A DNA stretch of 64,000 bases from Bacillota bacterium (GCA_023460795.1 JAEWPC010000005.1:1-64000), one strand, 5' to 3'; numbered from the stretch's first letter, positions 32,964 through 41,285 are shown. Notes: generated by a model not told the origin, from the letters alone. Program-made: numbers and translations.

Positions 32964-34484
32964 ATGGCGGCAGCGCAAGCGATTGTTGGAATCGATATCG
33001 GAACGACAAGCACGAAGAGCGTCGTGTTCGGAGCGGACGGCGCGATGCTGGGGAGCTGCAACATCGGGTACCCGCTGAGGCATGAACAGCCGGGGTGGGC
33101 GGAGCAGGATCCGGAGGAAATCTTCCGCGTGGTGCTGGCAACCGTGAAGGGCGCCATTGCGGACAGCGGGCTCGCGGGCGTCGACGTGGCGGGCATCGGG
33201 ATCAGCACGGCGATGCATTCGCTGATCGCGGTGAATGCGAGCGGACAGGCTCTGACGGCGAGCATGACTTGGGCGGATGGGCGAAGCGAGCTGCAGGCTC
33301 GCCGGATCGCCGGAGAGGCCGGAGCGATCTATCGCCGTACGGGCACGCCTATTCACCCGATGTCTCCGTTGCCGAAAATCGTATGGCTGAGGGAGAATCA
33401 ACCGAACGTGTTCGCCGCGGCGGCCAAATTCGTGTCGATCAAGGAATACGTCGTGTTCCATCTATTCGGCGAATGGGTCGTCGATACGTCGATCGCGTCG
33501 GCTACGGGGATGCTGGCACTGGATTCTCTGAGCTGGGACGCGGAGGCGCTTCGAGTTGCGGGCATCACCGCGGACAGACTATCTGCGGTGCGGGGGGGAA
33601 CCTATCGGCTTAGCGGCATGAAGCCCGCGCACGCGGAGACGATGGGGCTGCCGGCGAATACGCCGGTGTTCCTCGGCGGCAGCGACGGGGCGCTCGCGAA
33701 CATCGGCGTCGGGGCGATCGACGCAGGCGAGCTGGCGGTAACGATCGGCACGAGCGCGGCGGTGCGGATGATGACCGACCGCCCGGCGACGGATCCGAGC
33801 TCGCGGACGTTCTGCTATAGCGTGTCGGGATCTTCTTATATTATTGGCGGGGCGACGAATAACGGCGGCATCGTGCTGCAATGGCTGAAGGAATCGATGT
33901 TCGGTTCGTCCTCGGTTACGGTGGAGGAGCTGTTGACTGCAGCCGCGAATGTAGCGCCGGGCGCGGAAGGACTGCTGTTCTTGCCGTTCCTGTCCGGCGA
34001 GCGGGCTCCGATCTGGAACGCGGAGGCGCGCGGTACGTTCTTCGGCGCGAACCTCGGCCATCGCGGCGATCACTTCGTCCGCGCGGGGCTCGAAGGCGTC
34101 ATGCTGGCGGTGCTGTCGGTGGCGGAAGCACTGAAGGAGCTGGCGGGACCGGCGAGAGAGGTGCGGGCTTCCGGCGGATTCACGAAGTCGCCGCTATGGC
34201 GGCAGATGCTGGCGGATATGCTCGGCCAACCTGTGATCGTGCCGAAGGTGACGGAGGCCTCGGCGCTCGGCGCGGCGGTGCTGGCGATGCAGGGCCTTGG
34301 ACTGATCGGCAGTTGGCGCGAGGCGAAGGCTTGGGTTCCGGCCGATCAGGTGCTGGAGCCGAATCGGCGAGCGAACGAGGTGTACCGCGAGGTGCTGGGC
34401 GTGTACACGAGGTTATGCAAGAAGCTGCCGGAGTCGTTCGCGGAGATTGCCGGGCTGCAGCGGAAGTTGAGCTATAGGAATTAG
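32964..34484 (+). CDS. gntK: Gluconokinase, FGGY family
   Basis: 506 residues with the FGGY carbohydrate-kinase fold: ATP-binding AIVGIDIGTTSTKSVVF at the start, the substrate-domain block ISTAMHSLIAV, TSAAVRMM, and the FGGY signature region around LFLPFLSGERAPIWN and ASGGFTKSPLWRQMLADMLG. Together these fit gluconate kinases of Bacillus type (GntK) better than xylulose or glycerol kinases. It makes 6-phosphogluconate for the pentose phosphate pathway. No gluconate permease or GntR regulator is adjacent. Sugar specificity is moderately certain. Confidence 0.85.
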   Translation: MAAAQAIVGIDIGTTSTKSVVFGADGAMLGSCNIGYPLRHEQPGWAEQDPEEIFRVVLATVKGAIADSGLAGVDVAGIGISTAMHSLIAVNASGQALTASMTWADGRSELQARRIAGEAGAIYRRTGTPIHPMSPLPKIVWLRENQPNVFAAAAKFVSIKEYVVFHLFGEWVVDTSIASATGMLALDSLSWDAEALRVAGITADRLSAVRGGTYRLSGMKPAHAETMGLPANTPVFLGGSDGALANIGVGAIDAGELAVTIGTSAAVRMMTDRPATDPSSRTFCYSVSGSSYIIGGATNNGGIVLQWLKESMFGSSSVTVEELLTAAANVAPGAEGLLFLPFLSGERAPIWNAEARGTFFGANLGHRGDHFVRAGLEGVMLAVLSVAEALKELAGPAREVRASGGFTKSPLWRQMLADMLGQPVIVPKVTEASALGAAVLAMQGLGLIGSWREAKAWVPADQVLEPNRRANEVYREVLGVYTRLCKKLPESFAEIAGLQRKLSYRN

Positions 34485-34520
34485 AAAGCGACGCCGGGGG
34501 GTCCTGGCGCCGCTTTTATG
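34485..34520 (+). terminator. Terminator between gntK and the convergent kinase gene
   Basis: AAAGCGACGCC (34485-34495) pairs with GGCGCCGCTTT (34506-34516), with one mismatch, followed by T residues. Confidence 0.65.
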
Positions 34521-34526
34521 GTATGG

Positions 34527-35078
34527 TCAACGGGCTACCGCTTGTTTAATCAGTTCCACGGTTCGATCCGCGTTCACGTTCTCGAATACATGCTCGCATT
34601 TGCCGCGATACGTCACTTCTTCGGTGTAATGATCCAAGTAGCGCTCGACGACGTCGAATGGCGTTCCCTTGGATTCGAGCCGCTCTCTTACCGTTGTTTT
34701 GTCCACGTAGATGAAAATCCTTGCGACGCGGTCTCCGTATAGCTTCACGATCGCATCGGCACCAACTCTGTTGAGCACGAGATAGACGGTACGATCGCCT
34801 GCGAGCATAGCATCGAGTTCATGGCGCAGTACGCCGTACCGGTTACCGTCGATATCGGTCGTTTGCGCGAACTTCCCTTCATGATCCCATAGGTCGAACT
34901 GTTCGCGGGTCACGTAATGGTAATCGCCGTCGGGGTTGGCCGGGTTTCTGGGAGGTCTGGTCGTGCAGGAGCGAACGGCGGTCCAGCCGAGTCCGTCCGC
35001 GACTTTGCGGGCGACCGTCTTGCGACCGGAACCGCTGGTGCCGGTGAACACGTAGATGGTTGGCGTTGACGCTGGCAT
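34527..35078 (-). CDS. Guanylate kinase-like protein with altered P-loop
   Basis: 183 residues of guanylate-kinase fold: P-loop FTGTSGSGRKTVARK (residues 10-24), SCTTRPPRNPANPDGDYHYV matching the GMP-binding region, and the late segment TVRERLESKGT. The usual loop is GPSGVGKGT. Here the Lys of GxxGxGK is Arg and the next residue is Lys, so activity or specificity may differ. It is much closer to a stand-alone paralogue than to housekeeping Gmk. GGAGGAGGG upstream supports ATG 35078. No operon partner. Confidence 0.8.
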   Translation of the reverse strand: MPASTPTIYVFTGTSGSGRKTVARKVADGLGWTAVRSCTTRPPRNPANPDGDYHYVTREQFDLWDHEGKFAQTTDIDGNRYGVLRHELDAMLAGDRTVYLVLNRVGADAIVKLYGDRVARIFIYVDKTTVRERLESKGTPFDVVERYLDHYTEEVTYRGKCEHVFENVNADRTVELIKQAVAR

Positions 35079-35239
35079 AGGAAACCCTCCTCCGAACCGT
35101 TATACCTTATATATCGGAAGAACGCCCTATGCTCGATTAGCTTTTTGTGCATAATCTGACAAGCCGATGATAATAATTCTCAGTGTGGGCAACAATACGA
35201 TGGGATGGATAGACGCGAATACCGGCAGAGCAACGAACA

Positions 35240-35269
35240 AACGAACAAAGGCACCCGAAGGTGCCCTTG
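35240..35269 (-). terminator. Terminator of the DUF1540 gene (minus strand)
   Basis: On the minus strand, AAGGGCACC, loop TTCG, GGTGCCTTTG (35249-35268), followed by TTCGTTTG. Confidence 0.75.
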
Positions 35270-35287
35270 CGCGATCAAGCGAAAACC

Positions 35288-35443
35288 CTACATTTTCGGC
35301 TCGAAAGTTTTGCAGTCCGTCTCATCGGAGCTTCCGGCTTGCTTGTTGCGATTGTTCACCACGTAGATGGAGGAAGCGCGACATTCGTTGCCTGCTGCCC
35401 AATAGCGGCAAGAGTTCACTTCGCACAGTACGTCCTTGGCCAT
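35288..35443 (-). CDS. DUF1540 cysteine-rich small protein
   Basis: 51 residues with four Cys in the DUF1540 spacing (Cys7, Cys12, Cys21, Cys44). The hallmark segments are CEVNSCRYWAAGNECRA and the C-terminal SSDETDCKTFEP. The four Cys probably bind a metal or form a small knot. The family is common in spore-forming Firmicutes and of unknown function. The start ATG 35443 has AGGGGGTGA upstream; the frame is open further upstream but the family begins here. Confidence 0.9.
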   Translation of the reverse strand: MAKDVLCEVNSCRYWAAGNECRASSIYVVNNRNKQAGSSDETDCKTFEPKM

Positions 35444-35634
35444 AACATTCACCCCCTCTATTGTAGGATGGACGAAGGTAAGGGCTTTATACGTGCGCGG
35501 CGCCCGCTTATGATCCCGTGCTCGGGATTCGGCGGGTTTTTCGGCATGATATTGGCGGAATGTGGTAGGATAGAGGGTATGCAGCTTGGATCGGTTAAGA
35601 TCGATCGCGGTGACTAGAGGATGGAGTGGATGAA

Positions 35635-37512
35635 ATGGCGGATTTCGCGCAATTAGGCGTATCGGAGCGATTAGTCGATAGATTGAAGGCAATGGGCATC
35701 GCCAAGCCGACGCCGGTACAGGCGGAGACGATTCCGATCGTCTATCAGAGCAAGGATGTGATTAGCCAGGCGCAGACGGGCACGGGGAAAACGCTCGCGT
35801 TCGTGCTGCCGATGCTGGATAAAGTTCGGACGGACGTGGGGGAAGTTCAAGGGCTTATTCTGACGCCTACGCGCGAGCTGGCGATTCAGATTACGGCAGA
35901 GGTTAAGAAGCTGCTGGACCCGAGCGGGGAGATCAAGGTGCTGGCGGTATACGGCGGGCAGGACGTCGAGGCGCAGCTGCACAAGCTGAAGGGCCACAAC
36001 CATGTCGTCGTGGCGACGCCGGGTCGGCTGCTCGACCATTTGCGCCGTGAGACGATCTCGCTCGAGGGCTTGCGAATGCTCGTGCTGGACGAGGCGGATC
36101 AGATGTTGCACATGGGCTTCCTGACGGATGTCGAAGAGGTGCTGCGGCAGACGCCTTATAAGAAGCAAGTGATGCTGTTCTCGGCGACGATGCCTCCGAA
36201 GATTCGCGAGCTGGCTGGCCGCATTCTGCGTAACCCGGAGCAGGTGACGGTGAAGGCGGAACGAGTTACGGTCAAGGACATTCGCCAATGGGCGGTGGAG
36301 ACGACCGATCGCGGGAAGCAAGATGCTTTGGTTCGGCTTTTGGAGACGACTCAACCGTATTTGAGCATTATATTCTGCCGGACGAAGCGGCGGGCGAGCA
36401 CGCTGAACCAGGCGTTGCAGGAGATGGGCTACGACTCGGACGAGCTACACGGCGACTTGTCGCAGGCGAAGCGGGAGCAAGTGATGAAGCGGTTCCGCGA
36501 CGCAAGGCTGCAGCTGCTGGTGGCTACGGACGTGGCGGCTCGCGGACTCGATGTTGAAGGCGTGACGCACGTGTTCAACTATGACGTGCCGCAGGACGTG
36601 GAGAGCTACATTCACCGGATCGGACGGACGGGACGCGCGGGGGAGAAGGGTCTTGCGATCACGCTGTACGCGCCGAAGGACAAGCATGAGTTGGCAGACA
36701 TCGAGAACGGCATCGAGATGGTGCTGGAGCGGCGGACCGAGGAAGGCGCATCGCTAAGCGGCGGAGCGCTCGGGACGAAGCGGATGAGCGGCGGGTACGG
36801 TCGCGATGCGGGCAGCGCTGCGGCACGCACGTCGGCCGCTGGGCGCGGGCAAGCGGGACGCGGTCGCGGCGATGCAGGGCGGGGGCGCGGAGATTCGGCG
36901 GGCTCGTTCGGCGGCGGTGCTGGCGGTCGCGGTCGTGCAGGCGGCGCTGGTCGCAGCGGTGGAGCTGGCGAGCGTGGCAGTGCAGGTGGCACAGGTCGGA
37001 GCGGCAGACGAGATGAAGGCGCTGCTGGCTTCGGTGCGGGTGGTCAAGCGAGAGGACGCGGGGGTTCCGCGGCGGGCAGAGCGCGTGGCGGCGACAGTGG
37101 ATTCGGCGGCCGCGGCGAAAGCTTCGGCGAAGCGGGCGGACGCGGCAGAAGCGGCGGTGGTAGACAAGCTCGAGGCGCCGGTGACCCGAGTTGGAGCGTT
37201 GCCTCTCCGGCAAGATCGCCTCGCGGCAAGAGCGACTCTTTCGGCGATGGCCCGAGCGCTAGATCTGGCGGTGGCCGTGGTGCACCGCCAGCGGATGCGG
37301 GCAGAGGCGGACGCGGCGCCAGCGGCGCGAGCATCAAGCAACGCGCGGCCGAGGGGCGCAAGTTCTCGGAGGAACGCGGCGGCGGGCTCGGAGGCCGCTC
37401 CGGCGGAGGGCCGAAAGGCGGCGGATTCCGCGGCGGTCCAGGTGCTGGCGGCGGCGGCAGTCGCGGCGCGGGCGGACGTCCGGCCAACAAGCGGTCGCCT
37501 CGGGGCAGATAG
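35635..37512 (+). CDS. DEAD-box RNA helicase, CshA-like, with very long Gly/Arg-rich tail
   Basis: About 625 residues. The helicase core (1-365) has all motifs: Q-motif, AQTGTGKT, PTRELAIQ, VLDEADQM, SAT, ARGLDVEGVTHV and HRIGRTGRAG. Roughly the last 240 residues are a low-complexity Gly/Arg/Ser tail of RGG-like repeats, much longer than in B. subtilis CshA. Such tails bind RNA and promote condensate formation. ATG 35635 (MADFAQLGVSERL) has GGAGTGGATGAA upstream. The repeated GC-rich tail creates long false frames on other strands. Likely roles are RNA turnover and cold adaptation. Confidence 0.93.
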   Translation: MADFAQLGVSERLVDRLKAMGIAKPTPVQAETIPIVYQSKDVISQAQTGTGKTLAFVLPMLDKVRTDVGEVQGLILTPTRELAIQITAEVKKLLDPSGEIKVLAVYGGQDVEAQLHKLKGHNHVVVATPGRLLDHLRRETISLEGLRMLVLDEADQMLHMGFLTDVEEVLRQTPYKKQVMLFSATMPPKIRELAGRILRNPEQVTVKAERVTVKDIRQWAVETTDRGKQDALVRLLETTQPYLSIIFCRTKRRASTLNQALQEMGYDSDELHGDLSQAKREQVMKRFRDARLQLLVATDVAARGLDVEGVTHVFNYDVPQDVESYIHRIGRTGRAGEKGLAITLYAPKDKHELADIENGIEMVLERRTEEGASLSGGALGTKRMSGGYGRDAGSAAARTSAAGRGQAGRGRGDAGRGRGDSAGSFGGGAGGRGRAGGAGRSGGAGERGSAGGTGRSGRRDEGAAGFGAGGQARGRGGSAAGRARGGDSGFGGRGESFGEAGGRGRSGGGRQARGAGDPSWSVASPARSPRGKSDSFGDGPSARSGGGRGAPPADAGRGGRGASGASIKQRAAEGRKFSEERGGGLGGRSGGGPKGGGFRGGPGAGGGGSRGAGGRPANKRSPRGR

Positions 37513-37520
37513 TATGTAAC

Positions 37521-37572
37521 AAGCGGCACGGTCATCCGGTAGTTTCACGGGCGACGGTGCCGCTTTTCTATT
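37521..37572 (+). terminator. Terminator after the DEAD-box gene
   Basis: AAGCGGCAC (37521-37529) pairs perfectly with GTGCCGCTT (37557-37565), followed by TTCTATT. The loop is long, 27 bases. Confidence 0.65.
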
Positions 37573-37600
37573 GTTTCGCGAGATGCAGTCTGCTGCGCAG

Positions 37601-37702
37601 CCCGGAGTTAGTCGCCGAACCCGACTAATTCCCGCCTCAAGTCGCAATCCGCCCGGAGTTAGTCGCCGAATCCGTCTAATTCCCGCCTCAAGTCGCAATC
37701 CA
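37601..37702. repeat. Two tandem copies of a 51-bp hairpin-forming repeat
   Basis: Copies at 37601-37651 and 37652-37702 differ at only three positions. Each begins CCCGGAGTTAGTCGCCGAA and contains GAGTTAGTCG followed by CGACTAATTC, a 10-bp stem with one wobble pair. They lie between the DEAD-box terminator and the convergent tetR gene. The form is that of a REP-like intergenic element. Confidence 0.85.
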
Positions 37703-37710
37703 CGCCGCGC

Positions 37711-38334
37711 TCACACCTTCCCCCGCGATTGATTCCGAAGCCCGGTCGACGTTAACGGTCCGTAATTGATGAGCCGCGTCACCATCAGCGCGACTTCCTC
37801 GGGTAATTCCCGCATGCCGGACGCGATCCAATGCGTTACGATGCCGAGGTTGGCGGAGGTGATGTAAGCGAGCAAGTAGTCCCGGGGCACGAGCATGTCT
37901 TCTTCTTTCGGTTGCCAGAAGGCAAGCCGGCTAGCCATATGTTCGCGCATCACTTCTTTGACTCTCAAGGCATAAGAGGGATCGCCCTTCGGCCCGAACA
38001 TCACCTTGAAGAAGTCGCCGTTGCGCTTGAATTCTTCCATAATGACGACGGCTTTCGGATAGGCTTCGTCTTTGTCGGCATAACTCATCAGCTCCATGAT
38101 ATCGATCTGCCGCAACAGACTGTAAACCGATTCGAAAACCTCCTCCTTCACCTTCTGCAGCATATCCGGCGCGTCGCGGTAGTGCAGATAGAACGTTCCC
38201 CGGTTCACATCGGCCCGGTTCGTAATGTCGGTGACCGTCAGCCCCTCAAGACCTCTCTCCTCAATGAGCTCGATTAATGCCTTACGTAGCATCTGTTTGG
38301 TCCTCGCTTGCCTGCGGTCGACTTTATCTTTCAA
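37711..38334 (-). CDS. TetR-family transcriptional regulator
   Basis: 207 residues. The N-terminal helix-turn-helix (about 10-58) reads ALIELIEERGLEGLTVTDIT, then RADVNRGTFYLHY, and the C-terminal ligand domain is helical. The start is TTG 38334 with GGGGGGCGGG upstream. It is divergent from the YhgE-like membrane gene, which it most likely represses together with itself through the palindrome near 38456-38476. Confidence 0.88.
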   Translation of the reverse strand: MKDKVDRRQARTKQMLRKALIELIEERGLEGLTVTDITNRADVNRGTFYLHYRDAPDMLQKVKEEVFESVYSLLRQIDIMELMSYADKDEAYPKAVVIMEEFKRNGDFFKVMFGPKGDPSYALRVKEVMREHMASRLAFWQPKEEDMLVPRDYLLAYITSANLGIVTHWIASGMRELPEEVALMVTRLINYGPLTSTGLRNQSRGKV

Positions 38335-38429
38335 GATGACCCGCCCCCCATTTTTCCCAAATCCACGATTTATTGAACACTCTGTCGACGAAGTGCCGAT
38401 TACTTAACACTCCTGCTCGACATTAACGA

Positions 38430-38476
38430 TTGTTTCGCTCACTATCCTCATTATAATTAACAATGTGAACGTTAAT
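38430..38476 (+). promoter_or_regulatory. Promoter and candidate TetR operator
   Basis: TTGTTT (38430-38435), 16 bases, TATAAT (38452-38457). ATTAAC (38456-38461) and GTTAAT (38471-38476) form the arms of a 21-bp inverted repeat overlapping the -10 end, as expected for a TetR-type operator in this divergent region. Confidence 0.55.
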
Positions 38477-38520
38477 CAACAAGTTGTACATTATAAATGA
38501 ATGGATAGGGGAGAGCTCTA

Positions 38521-39684
38521 ATGGCATTATTTAAACAGAAAATACTTTGGATCGGCGTGATCGTCGCGTTCCTGGTGCTTGCGATCTTCGGAGTGGCAAT
38601 GATGGGGTCGGTACTCGGGGCGAAGCCGAAGGATTTGCCCGTCGCGCTTGTCGTGGAAGATCAAGCGGTATCGTTACCGGACGGCAGTACGTTGAACGTA
38701 GGTGCGATGGTGAAGGAGAAGCTGCTATCGATTAGCGAGCTGCCGGTCGCGTGGCAAGAAGTCGGAACGGAAGCGGAAGCGCGCGAAGGGCTCGATCGGC
38801 AGGAGTACTATGGTGCATTCGTGCTGCCCACCGATTTAAGCGCAGGGCTTGCGTCGCTCCCTACGTCCGAACCGAAGCCCGCTACGGTGAAGATCATTGC
38901 GAATGAGGGGATGAGCGTACAAGCGGCAACAGCCGTGAAGCAGGTTCTTGGGCAAGTGTCGCGTATGGTCAGTGCCGAGCTATCGCAGCAATTAATTGGC
39001 CAAATTAGCCGGCAATCCGAGACGATTCCGATAAACGCGGCCAAAGCGCTGCTTACTCCGTTCGCGTTACAAGAGGAGACGGTGCATCCGATCGGAGCGA
39101 ATAACGCCAGCGGCAACGCGCCCGGCATGCTCGCTCAGATTAGTTGGATCGGCAGCTTGGTCGTCAGCATTTTCTTGTTCTTGTCGTCGCAGAAAGCCGC
39201 AGCCGCCGGGGGACGGGGATGGGTACTATCTATGTCGCAGGCTATTGCGGGCATCGTGCTCGTTGTCGCCGTATCCGGCTTTCTCGTCTGGATGGCGTCC
39301 TCGTGGTACGGGATGGATCTCGCAGACGCTTCAGGTACTTGGCTCGTATTGACGTTGGCGGGCTTAGCCTTCTTCATGCTGCAGTCCGCATTGCTGAACT
39401 GGATCGGGTTCCCGGCGATGCCGATTCTCATTCTGCTGATGTTCTTCTCGATGCCGGTCGTGAACATGGCGCAAGAGTTTCTGCCGCAGGCGACGCAAGA
39501 TTGGCTGTACGCATGGACTCCATTCAAATTCGTGGCGGGCGAGATTCGTAACTCGATGTATTACGCAGACGTGTCTGCTGAATCCTCGAATATCGTGGTG
39601 CTATGGTGGATCGTCGGCGTTGGTTTGGTACTGCTGCTTGCATCTGGATTGCGGAAACGGAAAGCGAAGGCTATCGCAGCTTAA
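38521..39684 (+). CDS. YhgE/Pip-like ABC-2 type membrane protein
   Basis: 387 residues. One N-terminal membrane helix (about 10-32) is followed by a large extracellular domain (about 35-200, with QEVGTEAEAREGLDRQEYYG), then about five helices (205-380). This split topology is that of the YhgE/Pip and DUF3533 branch of ABC-2 permeases. No ATPase gene is adjacent. Such proteins are often under TetR control and linked to drug or cell-envelope stress. Divergent from the tetR gene. Confidence 0.82.
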   Translation: MALFKQKILWIGVIVAFLVLAIFGVAMMGSVLGAKPKDLPVALVVEDQAVSLPDGSTLNVGAMVKEKLLSISELPVAWQEVGTEAEAREGLDRQEYYGAFVLPTDLSAGLASLPTSEPKPATVKIIANEGMSVQAATAVKQVLGQVSRMVSAELSQQLIGQISRQSETIPINAAKALLTPFALQEETVHPIGANNASGNAPGMLAQISWIGSLVVSIFLFLSSQKAAAAGGRGWVLSMSQAIAGIVLVVAVSGFLVWMASSWYGMDLADASGTWLVLTLAGLAFFMLQSALLNWIGFPAMPILILLMFFSMPVVNMAQEFLPQATQDWLYAWTPFKFVAGEIRNSMYYADVSAESSNIVVLWWIVGVGLVLLLASGLRKRKAKAIAA

Positions 39685-39696
39685 ATTGCAGTTAGA

Positions 39697-39727
39697 GTCC
39701 GGTCGTCCTTGGGGCGGCCGGGCTTTT
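39697..39727 (+). terminator. Intrinsic terminator after the YhgE-like gene
   Basis: GTCCGGTCGTCC (39697-39708) pairs with GGGCGGCCGGGC (39712-39723) over 12 bp including wobble pairs, followed by TTTT. Confidence 0.75.
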
Positions 39728-39790
39728 GGCTTCTTGCGGGGTTGTGGTACGATAGAATCAACTGATAATAGAAGAGGCGGACGAAAGATA

Positions 39791-40006
39791 ATGGCTGGTA
39801 ACGGAAAATTGCGCTCCGACGTGAAGCCGGGGCTTGAAGTGGATATCGTGCTGAAGCAGGATCAACGGACGGGGAAGCTTACGCGCGGCATCGTGAAGGA
39901 TCTACTGACGAACTCGCCGCAGCACCCGCATGGGATCAAGGTGCGACTCTCGGACGGACAGGTCGGACGCGTGCAAAATATCATTCCCCCAGAGACCCCG
40001 CAATGA
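39791..40006 (+). CDS. ywbE: YwbE-family protein (DUF2196)
   Basis: 71 residues with the YwbE signature: RSDVKPGLEVDIVLKQDQRT, GKLTRGIVKDLLTNSPQHPH, GIKVRLSDGQVGRVQNI. Probably a small beta-barrel; function unknown. The start ATG 39791 is preceded by GAGGCGG. Its TGA overlaps the ATG of the HNH gene by four bases, so the two are translationally coupled. Confidence 0.92.
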   Translation: MAGNGKLRSDVKPGLEVDIVLKQDQRTGKLTRGIVKDLLTNSPQHPHGIKVRLSDGQVGRVQNIIPPETPQ

Positions 40007-40788
40007 CGGTGTTAGAGGAAGTCGCACCGGTCAAGAAGCGCAGGAGACGACGCAGACGGTCGAAGAAGAACAAGCCGAACGTCACGCCGCTCGTCGCAAC
40101 GCCTGCCGAGGCGGATGCTCCGATCGAATCGGTGAACGAAGAAGTCCCCGCTAAGCCGAAGAAGAAGCGGAGACGGGGTCGTAGACGCTCGAAGAAGAGC
40201 AAGACGGACGTTATGCCTGTCATGGAACCGGTGGTTGAAGCAGTAACTCCGATAGACTTGCCGTCGGCAGTCGAAGCATCGGAAGAGGAAGCCGAGGCGC
40301 CAATTAAGAAACGCAGAAAACGGCGTCGGAGATCGAAGAAGAAGACCGTAGCCGTAACGGCCGAGCAACCTCCCGTCGTACCGGCACCGCAAGTTTCCGC
40401 AGCGGAGCTTCGCGAGGTCGGCTTGAAACCGACTTGGGGCGGCTTCATTCGCATGCGCGGCAAGACGGATAACGGACGCAAGTGGTATCAGGAAATCGAC
40501 CCCTATCTCGCTTACGTGCTCGTGAAGGAGAACGCCGCCGTCGTCGTTAACCGTCATACGATTCGACGTATCTACGGCAACAAGGAGTTCCGCCGGATGA
40601 TCCTGGAGCGGGACGAGTATACGTGTTATTTTTGCAGGCAATACGGGGATACGATCGACCATCTGCTCCCCCGCGCCAAAGGCGGTCATACGACGCCGGA
40701 CAACTGCGTGTGCGCCTGCAACCTGTGCAATCAATCGAAGGCCGATAAAGATCTAGAGGTGTTCATGACGAACTTCGACCTCGACTGA
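40003..40788 (+). CDS. HNH endonuclease-domain protein with three Arg/Lys-rich repeats
   Basis: 261 residues. The first 115 residues contain three near-identical basic blocks (about 9-24, 53-70, 99-113), each of the form KKRRRRRRRSKK, separated by acidic/Pro-rich spacers. A linker domain with GLKPTWGGFIRMRGK and YLAYVLVKEN follows. The C-terminus (about 200-255) is an HNH fold: YTCYFCRQYGDTIDHLLPRAKGGHT with two CxxC zinc pairs and the catalytic His in the DH pair. The basic tail should bind nucleic acid without sequence preference. Coupled to ywbE and 17 bases before rlmH. Target unknown. Confidence 0.85.
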   Translation: MTVLEEVAPVKKRRRRRRRSKKNKPNVTPLVATPAEADAPIESVNEEVPAKPKKKRRRGRRRSKKSKTDVMPVMEPVVEAVTPIDLPSAVEASEEEAEAPIKKRRKRRRRSKKKTVAVTAEQPPVVPAPQVSAAELREVGLKPTWGGFIRMRGKTDNGRKWYQEIDPYLAYVLVKENAAVVVNRHTIRRIYGNKEFRRMILERDEYTCYFCRQYGDTIDHLLPRAKGGHTTPDNCVCACNLCNQSKADKDLEVFMTNFDLD

Positions 40789-40805
40789 AAGGAACCCCAT
40801 CGACC

Positions 40806-41285
40806 ATGCATATTCAGATCGTCTCCGTTGGCAAGCTCAAGGAGAAATACCTCGTTCAAGGAATCGCCGAGTACGCCAAGCGTCTCGGCTCTTATATTAA
40901 GCTCACGCTTACCGAAGTGCCGGACGAGAAAGCCCCCGAGGTGCTCAGTCCCGCCGAAGAACGGCAGGTCAAGCAACGCGAGGGCGAGCGGATTCTATCT
41001 TCGATCAAGGACGACGCGCACGTCATCGCTCTCGCGATCGGCGGCGAGCTCTGGTCGTCCGAGGACCTCGCTTCCCACCTCGATAAGCTCGGGACTTACG
41101 GCACCAGCCATGTCGCTTTCGTCATCGGCGGCTCCCTTGGTCTGTCCGACGAGGTGCTGGGACGCGCCAACAAGAAGCTGAGCTTCGGCCGGCTCACCTA
41201 TCCGCATCAGCTGATGCGGCTTATTCTCGTGGAGCAGATTTATCGGGCGATGCGGATTAATCGCGGTGAACCGTATCACAAGTAG
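40806..41285 (+). CDS. rlmH: 23S rRNA pseudouridine-1915 N3-methyltransferase RlmH
   Basis: 159 residues, full length. The SPOUT fold is complete with the knot segments VIALAIGGELWSSEDLA and FVIGGSLGLSDEVL. The C-terminal block is LTYPHQLMRLILVEQIYRAM with the ending NRGEPYHK. It methylates pseudouridine 1915 in helix 69 of 23S rRNA. Its last codons, GAACCGTATCACAAGTAG, are the staphylococcal SCC attachment position. Here the same 17 bases recur in every repeat of the downstream cassette array. The gene itself is intact. Confidence 0.97.
   Translation: MHIQIVSVGKLKEKYLVQGIAEYAKRLGSYIKLTLTEVPDEKAPEVLSPAEERQVKQREGERILSSIKDDAHVIALAIGGELWSSEDLASHLDKLGTYGTSHVAFVIGGSLGLSDEVLGRANKKLSFGRLTYPHQLMRLILVEQIYRAMRINRGEPYHK
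41263..41285 (+). repeat. Repeat R0: attachment-site core at the rlmH 3' end
   Basis: GCGGTGAACCGTATCACAAG plus TAG, inside rlmH (last codons Gly-Glu-Pro-Tyr-His-Lys-stop). It is the reference for the core in R3-R7. The bases after the stop (GGCGAATTTTT) only faintly resemble the right arm of the full repeats. Confidence 0.8.

Noticed and set aside
36659..37698. Long minus-strand and alternative plus-strand reading frames opposite the DEAD-box helicase tail
   Set aside because: They arise from the repetitive GC-rich Gly/Arg codons. Their products are Arg/Pro/Ala-rich low complexity with no ribosome binding sites.
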